DNA of 64,000 bases from Microcebus murinus (GCF_040939455.1 NC_134106.1:71278001-71342000), one strand, 5' to 3'. Counted from the stretch's first letter, positions 22,336-32,920 are shown. The notes: generated by a model not told the origin, from the sequence alone. Numbers and translations: made by a program.

Positions 22336-22624
22336 TATCTATGTAATTTTCAAAATTGTGTTGTTGTTTTTTTTTTAAGAGTTGGTTGAAAGCAAATTGG
22401 TCAAGAGGACGGTTGCTTCAAAGTGACTATTTCTGGTTATTTGTTTTGAGACTTTCCAGCCAACGTTGATGCCACGTCACGTATCGAACACTAGTTAGTG
22501 AAATAGCGAAACCACGGACCCACTGCCCTTTTCAGGAACTCGAGCCAGCGCCTTCAGGGGCTTCCTCGTGTGCCCGGCCCTGCCGTGGTGGCGGCTCGGT
22601 TGTCCCATTGATTCTTTGCAGCTG

Positions 22625-22745
22625 ACCTAGAAGGTGGATGCTACGGCCGTGCTCGTTTTAAAGATGAAGAAACTGAGGTTTGGAGAGGTTAGCCGGCCTG
22701 CCCAGGGCCCCGCATCTGGCTTTGGGGCCAAGATGAACCCCAGTC
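22625..22745 (-). mobile_element. MIR SINE fragment
   Basis: CGTTTTAAAGATGAAGAAAC, TGAGGTTTGGAGAGGTTAG and GGGGCCAAGATGAACCCC match the reverse MIR core. Confidence 0.7.
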
Positions 22746-23424
22746 TGAGCAGCATTCAGAGCCAAACATGCAGCCCCCTTTCTAGCCCACATATTGGTGT
22801 ACTTAAAAGTGAAAGGCAAAATAATGCTTAATAGCGTGGGTTTTGGAAAATATTTCTCCCATGCCCTCTCTGCTTTTCTTTCATACTTTAGTTTTAAAAT
22901 AACATTTGAAATCTAACTGCTCTTTTTAGGACAGACCAATTAAAAAAAAAAAAAAACTGTCAGGATTTCAATCCCGTTGGATGTTCCTTTTTTCTATGTG
23001 TAGAAGACTGTATCCAAATTGATTAAATATATAAAAATGTGTAATTTGAAAATAGTGAAAAGTGGTAAAGTAGGTAAAGTGGGCATCATAGACTGATAAT
23101 AAACTTAAAAAGTAAAGTAACTTAGAAGGCAGATAAAATCACCTTTTCGATTCCTCCAAAGTGGTAAAATTACCTTGTAATTTTTATATAGTAGTGATCA
23201 CGGCGGGAAAAAATTGTGCTTAAAGCCAGAGACAAGCTTAGTATGCCGAGGAGGTATAGTCAGACATAAAAAAAAAAAAAACTGGAAATGAACAAAAGCA
23301 AAATAGATGCAAAATTCTTCCAGTGTTCATAACAACAAAAATATTCCAATGTTACATTTGAAATAGCAAAAATATTCCATGGTATATAAAAGCCATGCTA
23401 AATAAAATGCCTGTGACTGGAGGT

Positions 23425-23560
23425 AGTTATCCACGGGTTTAACAAGTGTTTATTGAGATGCTACTGTGGGCCAGGCACTGTTCTAGGCGCCGGGGCTACG
23501 GCAGACTGTGTCCCTGCCCTTGTGGAGCTGGCGTTCCCACCACAGCAAGTGAACAGATGA
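23425..23560 (-). mobile_element. L2 LINE 3' end
   Basis: AACAAGTGTTTATTGAGATG, GTGGGCCAGGCACTGTTCTA and GGCGCCGGGGCTACGGCAGA are the reverse L2 3' end. Confidence 0.85.
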
Positions 23561-24494
23561 AAAGATGACTTCCGATTGTGACAGACTCAACCACTTTGTC
23601 CACCTCAGTTTGGCTCAGCCTGTGGGACCAGCTGAAAGGGACCAACAAGGTCTCATCCAGTCCTTCTCAATGTTCATTTTAGCAGCAGAACCTGTTGTTT
23701 AAAGGCCATCTTCCGTGGCAGAGGGGGCTCTGAGCACAGCGAGCCGGGGGGTGAGCTGTGCCCAGAGCCTCGGCCCGCAGTGCACACACACAAAACCCAC
23801 CGAAGGCCAGAGCTGGAGGGGTGCAGTCCTCTTGCACTGTGCTCCTCACATGGGCGGACACAGGACGTTGCCAGGCATTACGAGAGAGGGGCTCTGTGGT
23901 GTGGTGTCGCAGTGGGGGGCACTTGCTCTTCCCTGTGTCTGCAACTATGCACCCCACCCTCCCCAACATGGTCCCTTGTGAGGGGGTGTTGCCAGCACGT
24001 TTGTCTCCTGTCCCTCCACCACCGCTGATTGGTCCAGGGGGAGAAGTCTGCCTGGGCGGGACCAGCCGGCTTCCTCCACTGGGCCCCAGGGCTGGCATGC
24101 TGGGAGCAGGGCAGGGGTGGTCAGGTGGGAAAGAAGGGGCTACCTGCCAGTGGCCAAGTGCTGGCACCTCGAGGGTAGGGCTTGTGTCCTGCTGGGCCCT
24201 TTTCCGCTTTGCCCGAGACCTTCTCCCTGGCCTCTGTGAAATGCTCTTATGTGGCCTTAAATAAGTTTCCCTTTACTGGAGGGTGGAAGTGAATTTCTGC
24301 TCCTCACAGTACAGTCGCAATTACATGGTCAAATCAGTTGGAAAAATTGGGTAAATAAAGCCACACTTCAGGACTTTTCAGAGCCTTTAATATGCTAATA
24401 TACATAGTGACTTTCCAAGATGAAGGCAAGGTCTGTGGTGTTTCCAAAACTCATGGGATTCCTCACCTGGCTGGTGCTCAGCAGAACACCCTTT

Positions 24495-24610
24495 GGGGAA
24501 TGCTAATCTCCTTACACCCCCCTCACTGTACACATGCAGGAATTAAAGCACAGAGAGGGAGAATGAGTTACCCAAGGTAACCAGCACAGCTACTTAATTA
24601 CAGAGAAGGT
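24495..24610 (-). mobile_element. MIR SINE fragment
   Basis: ATGCAGGAATTAAAGCACAG, AGAGGGAGAATGAGTTACCC and AAGGTAACCAGCACAGCTAC follow the reverse MIR core. Confidence 0.7.
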
Positions 24611-25429
24611 CATGGCACGTAAGGCCTCCCATTGTTCTCCCTACCACATTCCGACGGGCATACAACTTGCACAGAGGATGTGTGTGCTGGGATTCCCGGG
24701 CCGAGTTGGGTGGTAGGAATGCAGGTCCAGTGTAGACACCAGGAATTAGGGTGGGGTCGAGAATTGGAGGTCGGGCCTCTGAGAGAAACCCCTGTCTCCC
24801 TTAATCTTGGGTGGTGGCGGTGGCTTCAGCAGGGTCTGAGAACCAACAGAGGGCTTGGGGCTGGGCCTGGCTGGCCGGGCCACCTCTACGGCGTGGCCAG
24901 TAGTGCGGCTCCAGCCACCCCAGCCTCCCCTCCTTGTCCAGGCCACAGGCGGGCTGAGCGAGCAAGGCACTCGGGCCCAGTCCGTGGCAGGGCCCGCCCC
25001 GGCGGCCAGCGCCAGGATGACGCGGGCTGTAAATCACCGCGTGGACCACAGACCCAGTGCCATCCCCACGGGTTTCCTTTCCGCTTCTTAATCCTCCTGC
25101 TCAGACTCGGTAACAAAAAGCAGATTCCTGCTGGGGCCGCCGCACACAGTGGGCGTGGGGAATGTGAGCCTGGGCTCCACCACATCAAGATGCTCCCGCC
25201 TTCGATTTCCTTATTTCCCTTCTCAGCCACTGTTAGCTGGAGAGCCCCCCTCCCCCTGGCCCGGCTCCCTCGCCCTCCTCGGACCCCACTTCCAGCCTGG
25301 CCCCAGCCTTGCAGCTGGGCTGGCTGCCCCGGCCCGCGCGGCTCACCGGGGCCTGTGGTTAGCAGCCCTCCAGCGTCGCGGTTTGGCTCCAGCCCGGCTC
25401 CCCGAGCCTCCGCCTCTGCGTGCTGGAAC

Positions 25430-25620
25430 CAACGCTGCCGATCTGGATTCAAACCCTGGGGCTGGCGACCTCTAGCACGTCCTTCTCTGAGCCGGGGGTG
25501 GCTCACCCTTGCGGTGGGGTGTCTGGCATGTCACCTCCCTGGCATGTCGGAGGTGCCCGACAGATGCTTTGCAAATCACTGCTTAGCTGTTGGTTCAGGT
25601 TGGTGCCTGAATCGAAACAA
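25430..25620 (+). mobile_element. MIR SINE fragment (diverged)
   Basis: GATCTGGATTCAAACCCTGG, CTAGCACGTCCTTCTCTGAG and CAGATGCTTTGCAAATCACT keep the forward MIR order but with high divergence in CpG-rich DNA. Confidence 0.5.
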
Positions 25621-26064
25621 AAGTAGTTGGAGCTAATGTACCAGGTTAAAGGACTGTCCTTACTGTTTTTCATCTTCTGGGCGGACATGGAGCCCTCACA
25701 CAGCCCCCCACCCCCACCAGAGGGCTAAAGCAGCCCTCGTCTCCTGTCCAGTCGGTTTTCTCAAGAGCAACATCAAGTTCCGCTGCCGGAGTGAAGATTC
25801 TGCAGGTCAGGGCTGCGAGGAACTTAAAAAAGGTCTAACCCAGCAGCGTCCACACCGTGCTGCTTATCACCGTGGAGTCTCAGAGATGTCCCGAGCTCTT
25901 TGTCGGAGGGAATGCAGCAGGACTCCGGGTCTCCCTCTCTGAGTGTCCCGCACGCACCCCACTACTCCAAATAGAACCATGTTTATCTGTTTTCTGTGTT
26001 AGGGTTCCATAGACTTCGTTCTACTGCTTAAAAGAAAGCTTGAAAATCATTGATCTGCTCTGGC

Positions 26065-26150
26065 TGGGCCATTGTACAGATGAGGAAGTTGAGGCCCAGA
26101 GAAATTAAGTGCCTTGTCTCAGGTCTCCCGGCCTGCAGGTGAATGTGCTG
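26065..26150 (-). mobile_element. MIR SINE fragment
   Basis: TGTACAGATGAGGAAGTTGA, GGCCCAGAGAAATTAAGTGC and TTGTCTCAGGTCTCCCGG match the reverse MIR core. Confidence 0.82.
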
Positions 26151-26429
26151 CCACAAAAGTTGGGCTTGTGACTCCTGGTGTAGTGCTCTTGTCTGAACAG
26201 CGTAGGGGCCAAGGAGCCACAGACGGCCATTCCAGTGGTGCTCACCAGCCTGCGGAGGAGCCCTGCACCCCAGGGTGGGGACCGGCCTGACGCTGAGATC
26301 CCTCAGAGGTGTGACCCTGGGACTGTGGTGTCAGTACCACGTGTCCCTGAGCTTCTGGAGGCCCTACCCCTTCCCTCAAACGATCAGAAACATCAGGGCT
26401 CTGAAATGCTCAGGAGGGGACAGAGGGGG

Positions 26430-26525
26430 CACTGTGGGCTCTGCAGACAGCCAGTCCTGGGTTCGAATCCTGACCCTGCCACTTACTGAACCCCTGAAGG
26501 TAAAGTCCCCTGCATGGGCTCATAT
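26430..26525 (+). mobile_element. MIR SINE 5' part
   Basis: CTGTGGGCTCTGCAGACAGC, CCTGGGTTCGAATCCTGACC and CTGCCACTTACTGAACCCC are the tRNA-derived part of MIR. The GGTTCGAATCC word is an inherited B-box, not a functional tRNA gene. Confidence 0.8.
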
Positions 26526-26634
26526 TTAGTGAGAGGCTGTGCTGTGGCTGTCAGCACCTGGCACCGGTTGGCCTTCCGGAAACAGGAATCTGGATGAATA
26601 GGGGCTGCTTCTAACGGCTGGTCATTTCTTTCAG

Positions 26635-26640
26635 GAGTGA
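26635..26640 (+). CDS. ATOH8: ATOH8 exon 3 coding end: one Glu codon and stop
   Basis: The acceptor TTTCTTTCAG ends at 26634 and the next six bases read GAG TGA. Joined to exon 2 in phase 0 this completes the C-terminus as KKRKE, which is how I remember vertebrate ATOH8 ending. No other acceptor in the intron that I checked is followed by an in-frame E-stop in CpG-rich sequence of UTR type. The coding contribution of this exon is thus a single residue. Confidence 0.9.
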   Translation, partial: E

Positions 26641-27650
26641 CCGCCGCGGGCTAGCTGAGGACGCTGCTGCGGGCCCTTTCCAGCGCGGCGCGAGGAGACG
26701 GCGAGCTCGCCCAGTCCAGCCCGGTTGTCTTCTGCAAGATGCCGCCAGATGCTCAGCCCGCCGCCTCTCAGGGTCAGACGGGCATGCCTCCCTGGGCCCG
26801 GCCCTCACCCCGCCACTCCGAGGTCACTTCGCACTTTGCCCTCCGCCGGGGGGCGGGGAGGGCTCAGCCTCCCCCTCGCTCGGGGCCTGAGGCCCGCCAC
26901 CTGGCTGCAGAAATCCATTGCCAAAGATTCAACAGAGACACTGAACAAAACGGGGTGACGCAACCCAACAGCGAGGCTGCACTGTCGCTCTGACCTCTGT
27001 CCCTCCTGTGGCCTGAGTCCCATCTCAAGCCAAGGACGAGTCGGCAGTTCCACCAGGAACTCGTGGAAGGCATGGGCACATGGCCTCTGGAAGCCCGTGC
27101 CCCTGACCCTGCGTGCTCCGCACTCGCCATGCGCTGGCTGGGTGCGAGATAAGCCTGGATGCCGGGAGAGGGAGGCCGGGGGTGCCTGGGGGGCGGGGGT
27201 AGGGCCTGAGGTCCCTGCCCCTCTCTCCCACCCACCAGCTGCCCGGGCACGGGCCTCGATTCTCAGCGTTCTCTGGGCCCAGACCCTTGGGCCCTGAGAC
27301 TCACAGGAAGGGAGTAAGAGTGGAAGAAAGAAATATGGCCTCGTCTCCCACCCCAACGACTTGCCCCAGGGCACTGCCCAAGAGTCCTTGCTCCCCCAGT
27401 TGCCACCCCTCCCCGGTGACCTGTGTGGCTGGGCAACCAGATGGCACCCTGCTTGGAGGCCAGCGTCTGCCACAGGTTGCTCGGGAGGGGCAGAGGGACG
27501 GGGGGACAGGGCATGGGCCAGTATGTGGGGAAGGGGGTGTTCAAAGCCAAGGGCTGCGCCTTCCTTGTGCTCAGAAGGCCAGAGCTGCTCACATCTGTGC
27601 TCAACCATCTGCTTCAAATTGAAGTAAAAGCCCCAACATGTAAAGAAAAT
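26641..27650 (+). other. ATOH8: ATOH8 3' UTR
   Basis: The exon continues after the TGA as a CpG-rich start (GCGGGCTAGC, CAGCGCGGCGCGAGG) and then ordinary GC-rich sequence without any repeat. An AGTAAA signal at 27623-27628 and a T/G-rich downstream stretch (GCTTGTGTTGAGTG, about 27655-27668) place a likely cleavage site near 27640-27655. That gives a 3' UTR of about 1.0 kb. An open frame of 338 codons exists on the opposite strand (26805-27821), but it starts in a CA repeat and has no recognisable domain. The end point is inferred. Confidence 0.7.
27623..27628 (+). terminator. ATOH8: Candidate ATOH8 poly(A) signal (AGTAAA variant)
   Basis: AGTAAA is one of the commoner AATAAA variants. A second A-rich hexamer, AAGAAA, lies at 27643. 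A T/G-rich element follows within 40 bases. No canonical AATAAA occurs in the preceding kilobase. Confidence 0.55.
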
Positions 27651-27768
27651 ACTTGCTTGTGTTGAGTGGACTCTGTGGGTGACCGGGACTTGACTGGTCA
27701 TTGGCTGGGGAGTGGTGAGGGAGGAGGTTGGTCTCCACCTGGAGGTTGAGAGCCCTTCAGAAGCAGGC

Positions 27769-27843
27769 AGTGTGTGAATGTGTGTGCATGCATGCGCGCG
27801 CGTGTGTGTGTGCACGTGCACGCGTGTGTGCGTGTGTGTGGAG
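27769..27843 (+). repeat. (TG)n/(CG) mixed microsatellite
   Basis: A tract of TG repeats with GCGCGC and CACGTGCACGCG breaks. Alternating purine-pyrimidine sequence of this kind can adopt Z-DNA. It begins about 120 bp after the inferred ATOH8 end. Confidence 0.9.
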
Positions 27844-27919
27844 GAAGGGCGTGGAGGGGGTGCCCACCATGGCCTCAGCCTGGACTAGTGACCAGGCCTG
27901 GTTAGCAACATGTGAGGAG

Positions 27920-28115
27920 CCCTCTCCACTTCACACTCCACTTAATCCATGCCATGAATTCATGAGATGGGGACCACTATTATTAATCCCATTTTACAGA
28001 TGAGGAAACTGAGGCCTCAAGGAGCTAGCCAGCCAGCGACAGAGCCAGTTCCTGAATGAGGATGGCCTCACTCCAAATCCTGTGCTCTCAAACCCTTTCT
28101 AGCCCCTTGCCAGTC
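27920..28115 (-). mobile_element. MIR SINE
   Basis: CCACTTAATCCATGCCATGA, ACTATTATTAATCCCATTTT, ACAGATGAGGAAACTGAGGC and TCCAAATCCTGTGCTCTC follow the reverse MIR consensus closely. Confidence 0.9.
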
Positions 28116-28854
28116 CCCAAAAGTCTTTATGTGACCTTGGCCTGTCACTCCACCTCAGTAGTCCTGTCTAAGATAGGGACAGTGAAGGCCCACTGGGGAT
28201 GGTGAGGGTGGTAAGGTAAGAAATGGGCCAGCACTGTCAGGGCAGAAGGTGCAGAGCTGCTCAGAGAGAGGGGGATGGGCAGCCAGAGGCTGCAGCCAGG
28301 CAGGACACACAGTCTGTCCCTTGGTTTCACCTGGTGTCACTTTCTCTTCTCGGCCTCTCAGACTCCTGGGTGGGCGCTGGGGCTGGCCAGCTGCAGAGCC
28401 CCCTTCTCTTGCACTAGGGTTTCTCAGGCTTGGCTCTTTACCAAGGACCAAGGCATGTGGGCTGTCCCCGGCTCCCTGGGCTGGCCCAGAAATGGGACAC
28501 AGACTGCTCCAAGTGTTCCACAGAGCAAAGATGCCCTAGAAGCAGGCAGGACAGAACAGGCTTGGAATGTTAGGAAGGGGACAGTTAGGAAGGGTTAGCC
28601 ACCCTGAGACCCCAGGTACAGGTAACAGCACCACTAGGTTGTCCCTCTGAACCTCTGAGTCACCCTGGTGGCTCTTCCTAGGGAAGCAGGAAATGTGAAT
28701 TAAGCTGTCAGCATAAGAGACCCCCTTCTGTTATAAAGGGTCTGGGGGGTACTGCTGTCCCCTGCTGGGCGGGAGATCCACGGCCCAGCCACTTAGCAAC
28801 AACCTGTGGCCTCCTCTTCCCATCCTGCTCACAGTCTGCATTACGTAGCTCCCT

Positions 28855-29210
28855 TTTATTCTGAAGCGTCTGTTGCTCGCCAGCTGCGTGCCAGGCATTA
28901 AGCAGACACTGGGAATGGAGAGAAGGGCCCTACAGAGTGCGTGTCGTCACAGAGCTCATGGTGCACAGAGCTCATGGTGCACAGAGCTCATGTGCAGGGG
29001 ATGGGACAGACAGGCGGACAAGCAAATAATTGTGATGCAATTGGGTGACTAAAGTGTTGTTGGGAGCCTCAGGAAAGAGAGAACTAACTCTCCCTGGTGG
29101 TAGCGGGAGGTATCAGGAAGGGCTTTTCTGGAAAGGGGCCATGGGAGTTGGGTCTTGAAGGTTGAGTAGAAGTTTTCCGAGCAGAGGAATAGGAGAAAGG
29201 CTTTTTATCC
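28855..29210 (-). mobile_element. L2 LINE 3' part with internal tandem repeat
   Basis: GCGTGCCAGGCATTAAGCAG, GGGCCCTACAGAGTGCG, AAGCAAATAATTGTGATGCA, AGGAAGGGCTTTTCTGG and GAGTTGGGTCTTGAAGGTTG follow the reverse L2 order. The 16-bp tandem repeat at 28948-28995 lies inside. Confidence 0.8.
28948..28995 (+). repeat. 16-bp tandem repeat, three copies
   Basis: The unit CACAGAGCTCATGGTG occurs twice exactly and a third time as CACAGAGCTCATGTGC. It appears to be an expansion of a word that occurs once in L2. Confidence 0.95.
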
Positions 29211-29213
29211 AGA

Positions 29214-29385
29214 GGAGTACTCAGTCCTGGAATCATCTAAGGAGATTATTAAATATTGATGTAAAGTATTAATGCCAAAGTCCCATCTCCAGAAATTCTG
29301 ATATAATGGGCTGAGGTATGGCCTGATCATTGGGATTTTTACAAGCAATTTCAATGTGCAGGCAAGGTTGGGAGCCACTGGTTTG
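29214..29385 (+). mobile_element. MER5A-like hAT-Charlie DNA transposon
   Basis: CAGTCCTGGAATCATCTAAG opens the copy, then AAGTCCCATCTCCAGAAATT, CTGATATAATGGGCTGAGGT, ATTGGGATTTTTACAAGCAA and GCAAGGTTGGGAGCCACTGG follow MER5A in order with its terminal inverted repeat words. Confidence 0.85.
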
Positions 29386-29686
29386 AGTGGGCTCAGGTCT
29401 CTGACAAGGACGTGATTTAGAGCCACTGATGTGGGGTACAGGCTGTGCCAGAAATGTAGATGGATGTGTGCGTGTGTGTACACGTATGTATGTACATGAA
29501 CGATAAGTTCATGCTTTTCTTTCCTTTTCCAGCCGCCCCCTCAGTACAGCAACTTGTGTTCTTATGCACACACATGCACGCACATTCCTACTCCCTCTTA
29601 TGTGCACATGTGCACCCAGACACGTAATGTGTACATCCCCAGTAAAGGGACATCCATTTCAGATAGATTCAAATTTCACTGGCAAT

Positions 29687-29984
29687 CTTTTATTTTATTT
29701 TTTGAGATAGGGTCTCACTTTGTTACCCAGGCTGGAGTGCAGTGGCACAATGGTAGCTCCCTGTAACCTTGAACTCCTGGGATCAAGGGATCCTCCAATC
29801 TCAGCCTCCTGAGTAGCTCGGACTACAGGTGCATGCCACCACACCCAGCTAATTTTTAAATTTTTTGTAGAGACAAGGTCTCACTGTGTTGCTCAGGCTG
29901 GTCTTGAACTCCTGGCCTCAAGCAATCCCCTCAACTCAGCTTCCCAAAGTGCTAGGATTACAAGGCATGGGCCACTGCGATATT
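29687..29984 (-). mobile_element. Alu SINE, old J-like type
   Basis: A full dimeric Alu on the reverse strand: TTTGAGATAGGGTCTCACTT, the two-monomer structure joined at AATTTTTTGTAGAGACAAGG, and a GTGCTAGGATTACAAGGCAT left-arm end. It lacks the strepsirrhine middle segment and looks like an Alu J-type copy predating the lineage split. CTGGCAAT flanks it (29679-29686 and 29985-29992). Confidence 0.92.
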
Positions 29985-30387
29985 CTGGCAATATTCTAAA
30001 CAGTTTTATGCAAGCAGCCATGCAAGAAGACCCTCAGCAAAATATAAATTTTGAAGAACTGCCTCGTGGGGCCTTAGGAGAGCATTTTCCGCTGAGGGTT
30101 TGGGATCAGAGCCAGCTGTGGATATATTTGTGGCACACCCTGCTTGCTTTATCCTTTGTTCTGGGTCATCAGGCACAGGCCAGAAAGGGATGAGGGGATC
30201 CTCTCCAGGGGCCCATGGGACCTGTGTGGGTGTGTCCACCTGGAGCCCCACGTGTGCACACATCTGCATGTCTGCGTGCCAGGTTCCTGCTCTCCCCAGG
30301 ACAAAACCCACAAAGAATTTCTCTGGGAGTCGGAGATCTCAGCTCATAGGCCATGCTTTGCAATACCCTTCAAAAACTCGTGTCCTC

Positions 30388-30460
30388 TATCAACTGATAT
30401 AATTTTAGGAATCAGTTTATCAACATGTATTAAAACCTTTAAAAAACAAAAACAAAACAA
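30388..30460 (+). mobile_element. 73-bp retroposed insertion with perfect target-site duplication
   Basis: The 16-bp word AAAAACTCGTGTCCTC occurs at 30372-30387 and again at 30461-30476. Between them lie 73 bp ending in an A-rich tail (TTTAAAAAACAAAAACAAAA). This is the layout of L1-mediated insertion of a very short RNA or a severely 5'-truncated element. I do not recognise the source of the 5' part (ATCAACTGATATAATTTTAG). Confidence 0.85.
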
Positions 30461-31214
30461 AAAAACTCGTGTCCTCAGGCTGTGTGCTGGCTTAGACTGT
30501 TCCAGAGGAGAGGGTTAAATTCTGGAGAAGAGGTTCCCAAGTGGGTGTACATCTCCCCACACTATATTTTCCTGCCCCCATGGTCATATCCTTCAAGGCC
30601 CTGTGCTGTTCTATTTTTTCCCCGGTTACTCTACCCTTGCTGATCTCTCCTTTCTCAGCCACTGGGGGCACGAGTGGGCAGGTCCCAGAGCCAGGCACTG
30701 AGTACAGTAGCCAGGTGCAGGGACTGTGCTGGGAGCTGCAGGTACAGACAGAGCCTCTCCCTGCTAAGGGATTGCCTGTGACCCAGGGCAGAGGCACAGG
30801 GACAGCTAAGTAGGGTGACAGGCACCACGCTGGGGTCAGTTGTGGGAAGCTGGCTGAGGAGCTGGAGCAGGGGCTCTGCTTGCCTCCCTCCCATGCTGCT
30901 TCCTGAACCACAAAGTGGTCATTGCCAGCAGCCCAGGTGACAAACAGAAAGACTCGGACATGACCAAGTATTCCCTTCACGCAGATTTGCACTGCCGTTC
31001 TCGCTCTGCCCTCTTGCTGCCCTGCCACCTTCCAGCTGCTGTTTCCCGGCCCCAGGAGGATTGCCGGGCACAGGGGCCCTTGCAGAGAGGGGCTGGCTTC
31101 ACTCTTTGCCCCACTGGTTTTCACCCTCCCCTGAGTCTCCCTTCTGGTGCCCTGGAGCCCTGACAAGCTATGTCTGCCTCCCTGAAGCCAGGCACCCCAA
31201 GGAACTTAGATTGA

Positions 31215-31380
31215 TAAATAATGACTTTGCTTTACAGATACGTGGGCACATTTATCTCATCTCTGGATGGCACTATGAATTCCTGGAGGGCAGAGATTGG
31301 GTCGACTTCAACTCTAAATCCACAAAAGGGCTTTGCAAAGTGTATATATGGGTTTCTTTGTTGAATGAATGAATAAAAAA
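31215..31380 (+). mobile_element. L2 LINE 3' end
   Basis: ATTCCTGGAGGGCAGAGATT, GGGCTTTGCAAAGTGTATAT and TTGTTGAATGAATGAATAAA form a forward L2 3' end. Confidence 0.78.
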
Positions 31381-31906
31381 TGGAAAATATGGTAATTCAC
31401 TCATTTTTGTTTTCTTCCTTCCACAAATAACTACCAAGCACCTCATTTACTCAAGATCCTTTTAGGAAACGGGACTCAGGCCAGACCACCTTTCACAAGG
31501 CTCCAGAGAGGCTCAAAGGGAGAAAGGTAAGGAGCAGAGAGAAGCCTGGCCTTGGGCCTCTACACTCTTTATAGAGAACCAAGCTCATTATTGCTCCTGG
31601 GGCCATGTAGCTGCCTCCCAACTGGCCTCCCTGTCCCTGTTCCATTCCCTTCTGGTCCTTCCCTGCCATGGCTGATGGAGGTTTATTTCCAAAATCCCCG
31701 TCTGGGCCCTTGGCCTCCTCCAAGCTGTAGTTCATGCTCCGTAGCTGCCCATCATCACGGATGGTGCCACCAGTCATCTCCTCCAGGTCTCCGTCATCCC
31801 CTAGTCCTCACCAAGTCTGGCCATCCCTCCAGTGTGGCTGAGTTCTGCCCTGAGACGTCATTAAGCAGTCCCTCTTTCTCAGTCATGTCCCTGTTTCCTT
31901 TGCTCT

Positions 31907-31943
31907 GGAAACAAGATTCTTGCCCAGGAAACAAGATTCTTTC
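31907..31943 (+). repeat. 20-bp tandem duplication
   Basis: GGAAACAAGATTCTT occurs at 31907 and 31927 in direct tandem with a 20-bp period. Confidence 0.85.
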
Positions 31944-32309
31944 TGGACCTTGCTGTTTGCTGCAATGGAAATAGTTCCTTTTTGTCCTAACTTTCCCCTG
32001 CATCGAATCTCACGGTGCCTGGATCCCCTGGAACTCTCTTTCTCTCAATCCCCAAACCTGGGGAGGACAGGGAGGCCCTACTCAACCGGACAGCAATGAC
32101 ATAGGTACTCCCCTCCTGTCCTCAGAGCCTGCCTTTCCTTTTCATGTATAAATAAAAACATCACTCCCGCTCTGTGTCAGTGAGAGCAAGCCAGCATCAC
32201 CCGGGTCTCTGAGGATTCCCAGGACACTTCTATCCACACGGTTGTCTCTGGCTTTGATCTCCTGAGTCCAGTGGATTTGTCATCTGTCCCTCAATTGCCC
32301 CCTATGAAT

Positions 32310-32423
32310 AGATGCATCGCCCTGGGCCAGCCACAGTTCTCCCCTCAGGATCACCTGTCACCAAGGCTTGTCCAAAGGCGGCAGATGGGCCACACACGGG
32401 AGAGTAGGGAACAGGACAGAGCC
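32310..32423 (+). repeat. 114-bp direct duplication, copy 1
   Basis: The segment recurs at 32921-33034 in the same orientation with a constant offset of 611 bp, no gaps and 2 mismatches (112 of 114, 98%). It is not part of a repeat family I know. Sequence on both sides diverges sharply. Confidence 0.95.
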
Positions 32424-32572
32424 CTATGGCGGTTCCCTTCTTTGTACCCTGGGTCAGCTCAAGGGAACACAGAAAACTTTCCTGAATTTCCCTGAAATAT
32501 CACTCACACGAGGCAGTGGTGTGTAGAGGAATTATTTTTTCTGCTCTTGATGAATTTCTTTAAATGCGTACA

Positions 32573-32590
32573 CTCACACACACACACAAA
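32573..32590 (+). repeat. Short (CA)n tract
   Basis: An alternating CA run of eight to nine units followed by an A run. Confidence 0.85.
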
Positions 32591-32920
32591 AAAACCAAGC
32601 AGGATTTTGCCTTTTACTTACTAATTTATGCAGCTAATTTCATGTATTTTTGACAGGTTCATCATGTTTCCGGCAGTTATAACTTTTTCCCCCCTGGCTC
32701 CACTCTCTGACGCCACATTTCTGGGCTGTGACTCACCCGAGGTTGTCCCACAGCTGGTGCTTAAATCCAGGCTTTTTGTTTCATTCTAACATCCTCCTCT
32801 GCCCCCTCCCTGGGTATAAAAACTGGTGGCTAATGACCAGATTCTGAGCAAACACGGGCAGCTGGCTGGGGCACTCACTCGCCCTCAGTCGAGTGTCCAG
32901 GCTCTTGCCTCGGAGAGAAA

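Larger units (their letters stand above)
5522..26634 (+). other. ATOH8: ATOH8 intron 2
   Basis: The intron of 21,113 bp runs from donor GTATGC (5522) to acceptor TTTCTTTCAG (26625-26634). It is GC-rich and holds mostly ancient repeats, with only one young Alu fragment (21996). Repeats and regulatory candidates are listed separately. I recognise nothing in 5800-5960, 6330-6725, 6960-7270, 7440-8580, 8700-10250, 10310-11400, 11660-12260, 12460-12725, 12905-13130, 13170-13540, 13800-14150, 14290-14755, 14845-15620, 15950-16350, 17080-17550, 17610-17985, 18110-18945, 19140-20235, 20405-21110, 22745-23425, 23560-24495, 24610-25430 and 25620-26065. The stretch 22800-23420 is AT-rich with A runs at 22941 and 23267 but has no identifiable source. 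Confidence 0.93.
1..27650 (+). other. ATOH8: ATOH8 gene, 3' part (exons 2 and 3, intron 1 end, intron 2)
   Basis: ATOH8 (Math6) is a nuclear basic helix-loop-helix transcription factor of the atonal superfamily, with roles in development and BMP-linked endothelial and hepatic programmes (family knowledge). The window shows exon 2 with the second half of the bHLH domain, and a terminal exon with one codon, a stop and a 3' UTR. The first exon, which holds the proline-rich N-terminus, the basic region and helix 1, must lie upstream of base 1. The promoter is therefore absent too. The end near 27650 is inferred from a poly(A)-like signal and is not certain. Confidence 0.93.

Noticed and set aside
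24632..25636. 334-codon open frame on the + strand in intron 2
   Set aside because: It lies in CpG- and GC-rich DNA where stops are rare, has no recognisable domain and overlaps a MIR at its end.
26455..26480. tRNA-like B-box GGTTCGAATCC
   Set aside because: It sits in a MIR, which derives from a tRNA; no cloverleaf can be formed around it.
26805..27821. 338-codon open frame on the - strand, antisense to the ATOH8 3' UTR
   Set aside because: Its start lies in the CA/TG microsatellite, giving a His/Thr-rich beginning, and it then crosses GC-rich UTR DNA that lacks stops by composition. No domain, splice signals or codon bias are visible.
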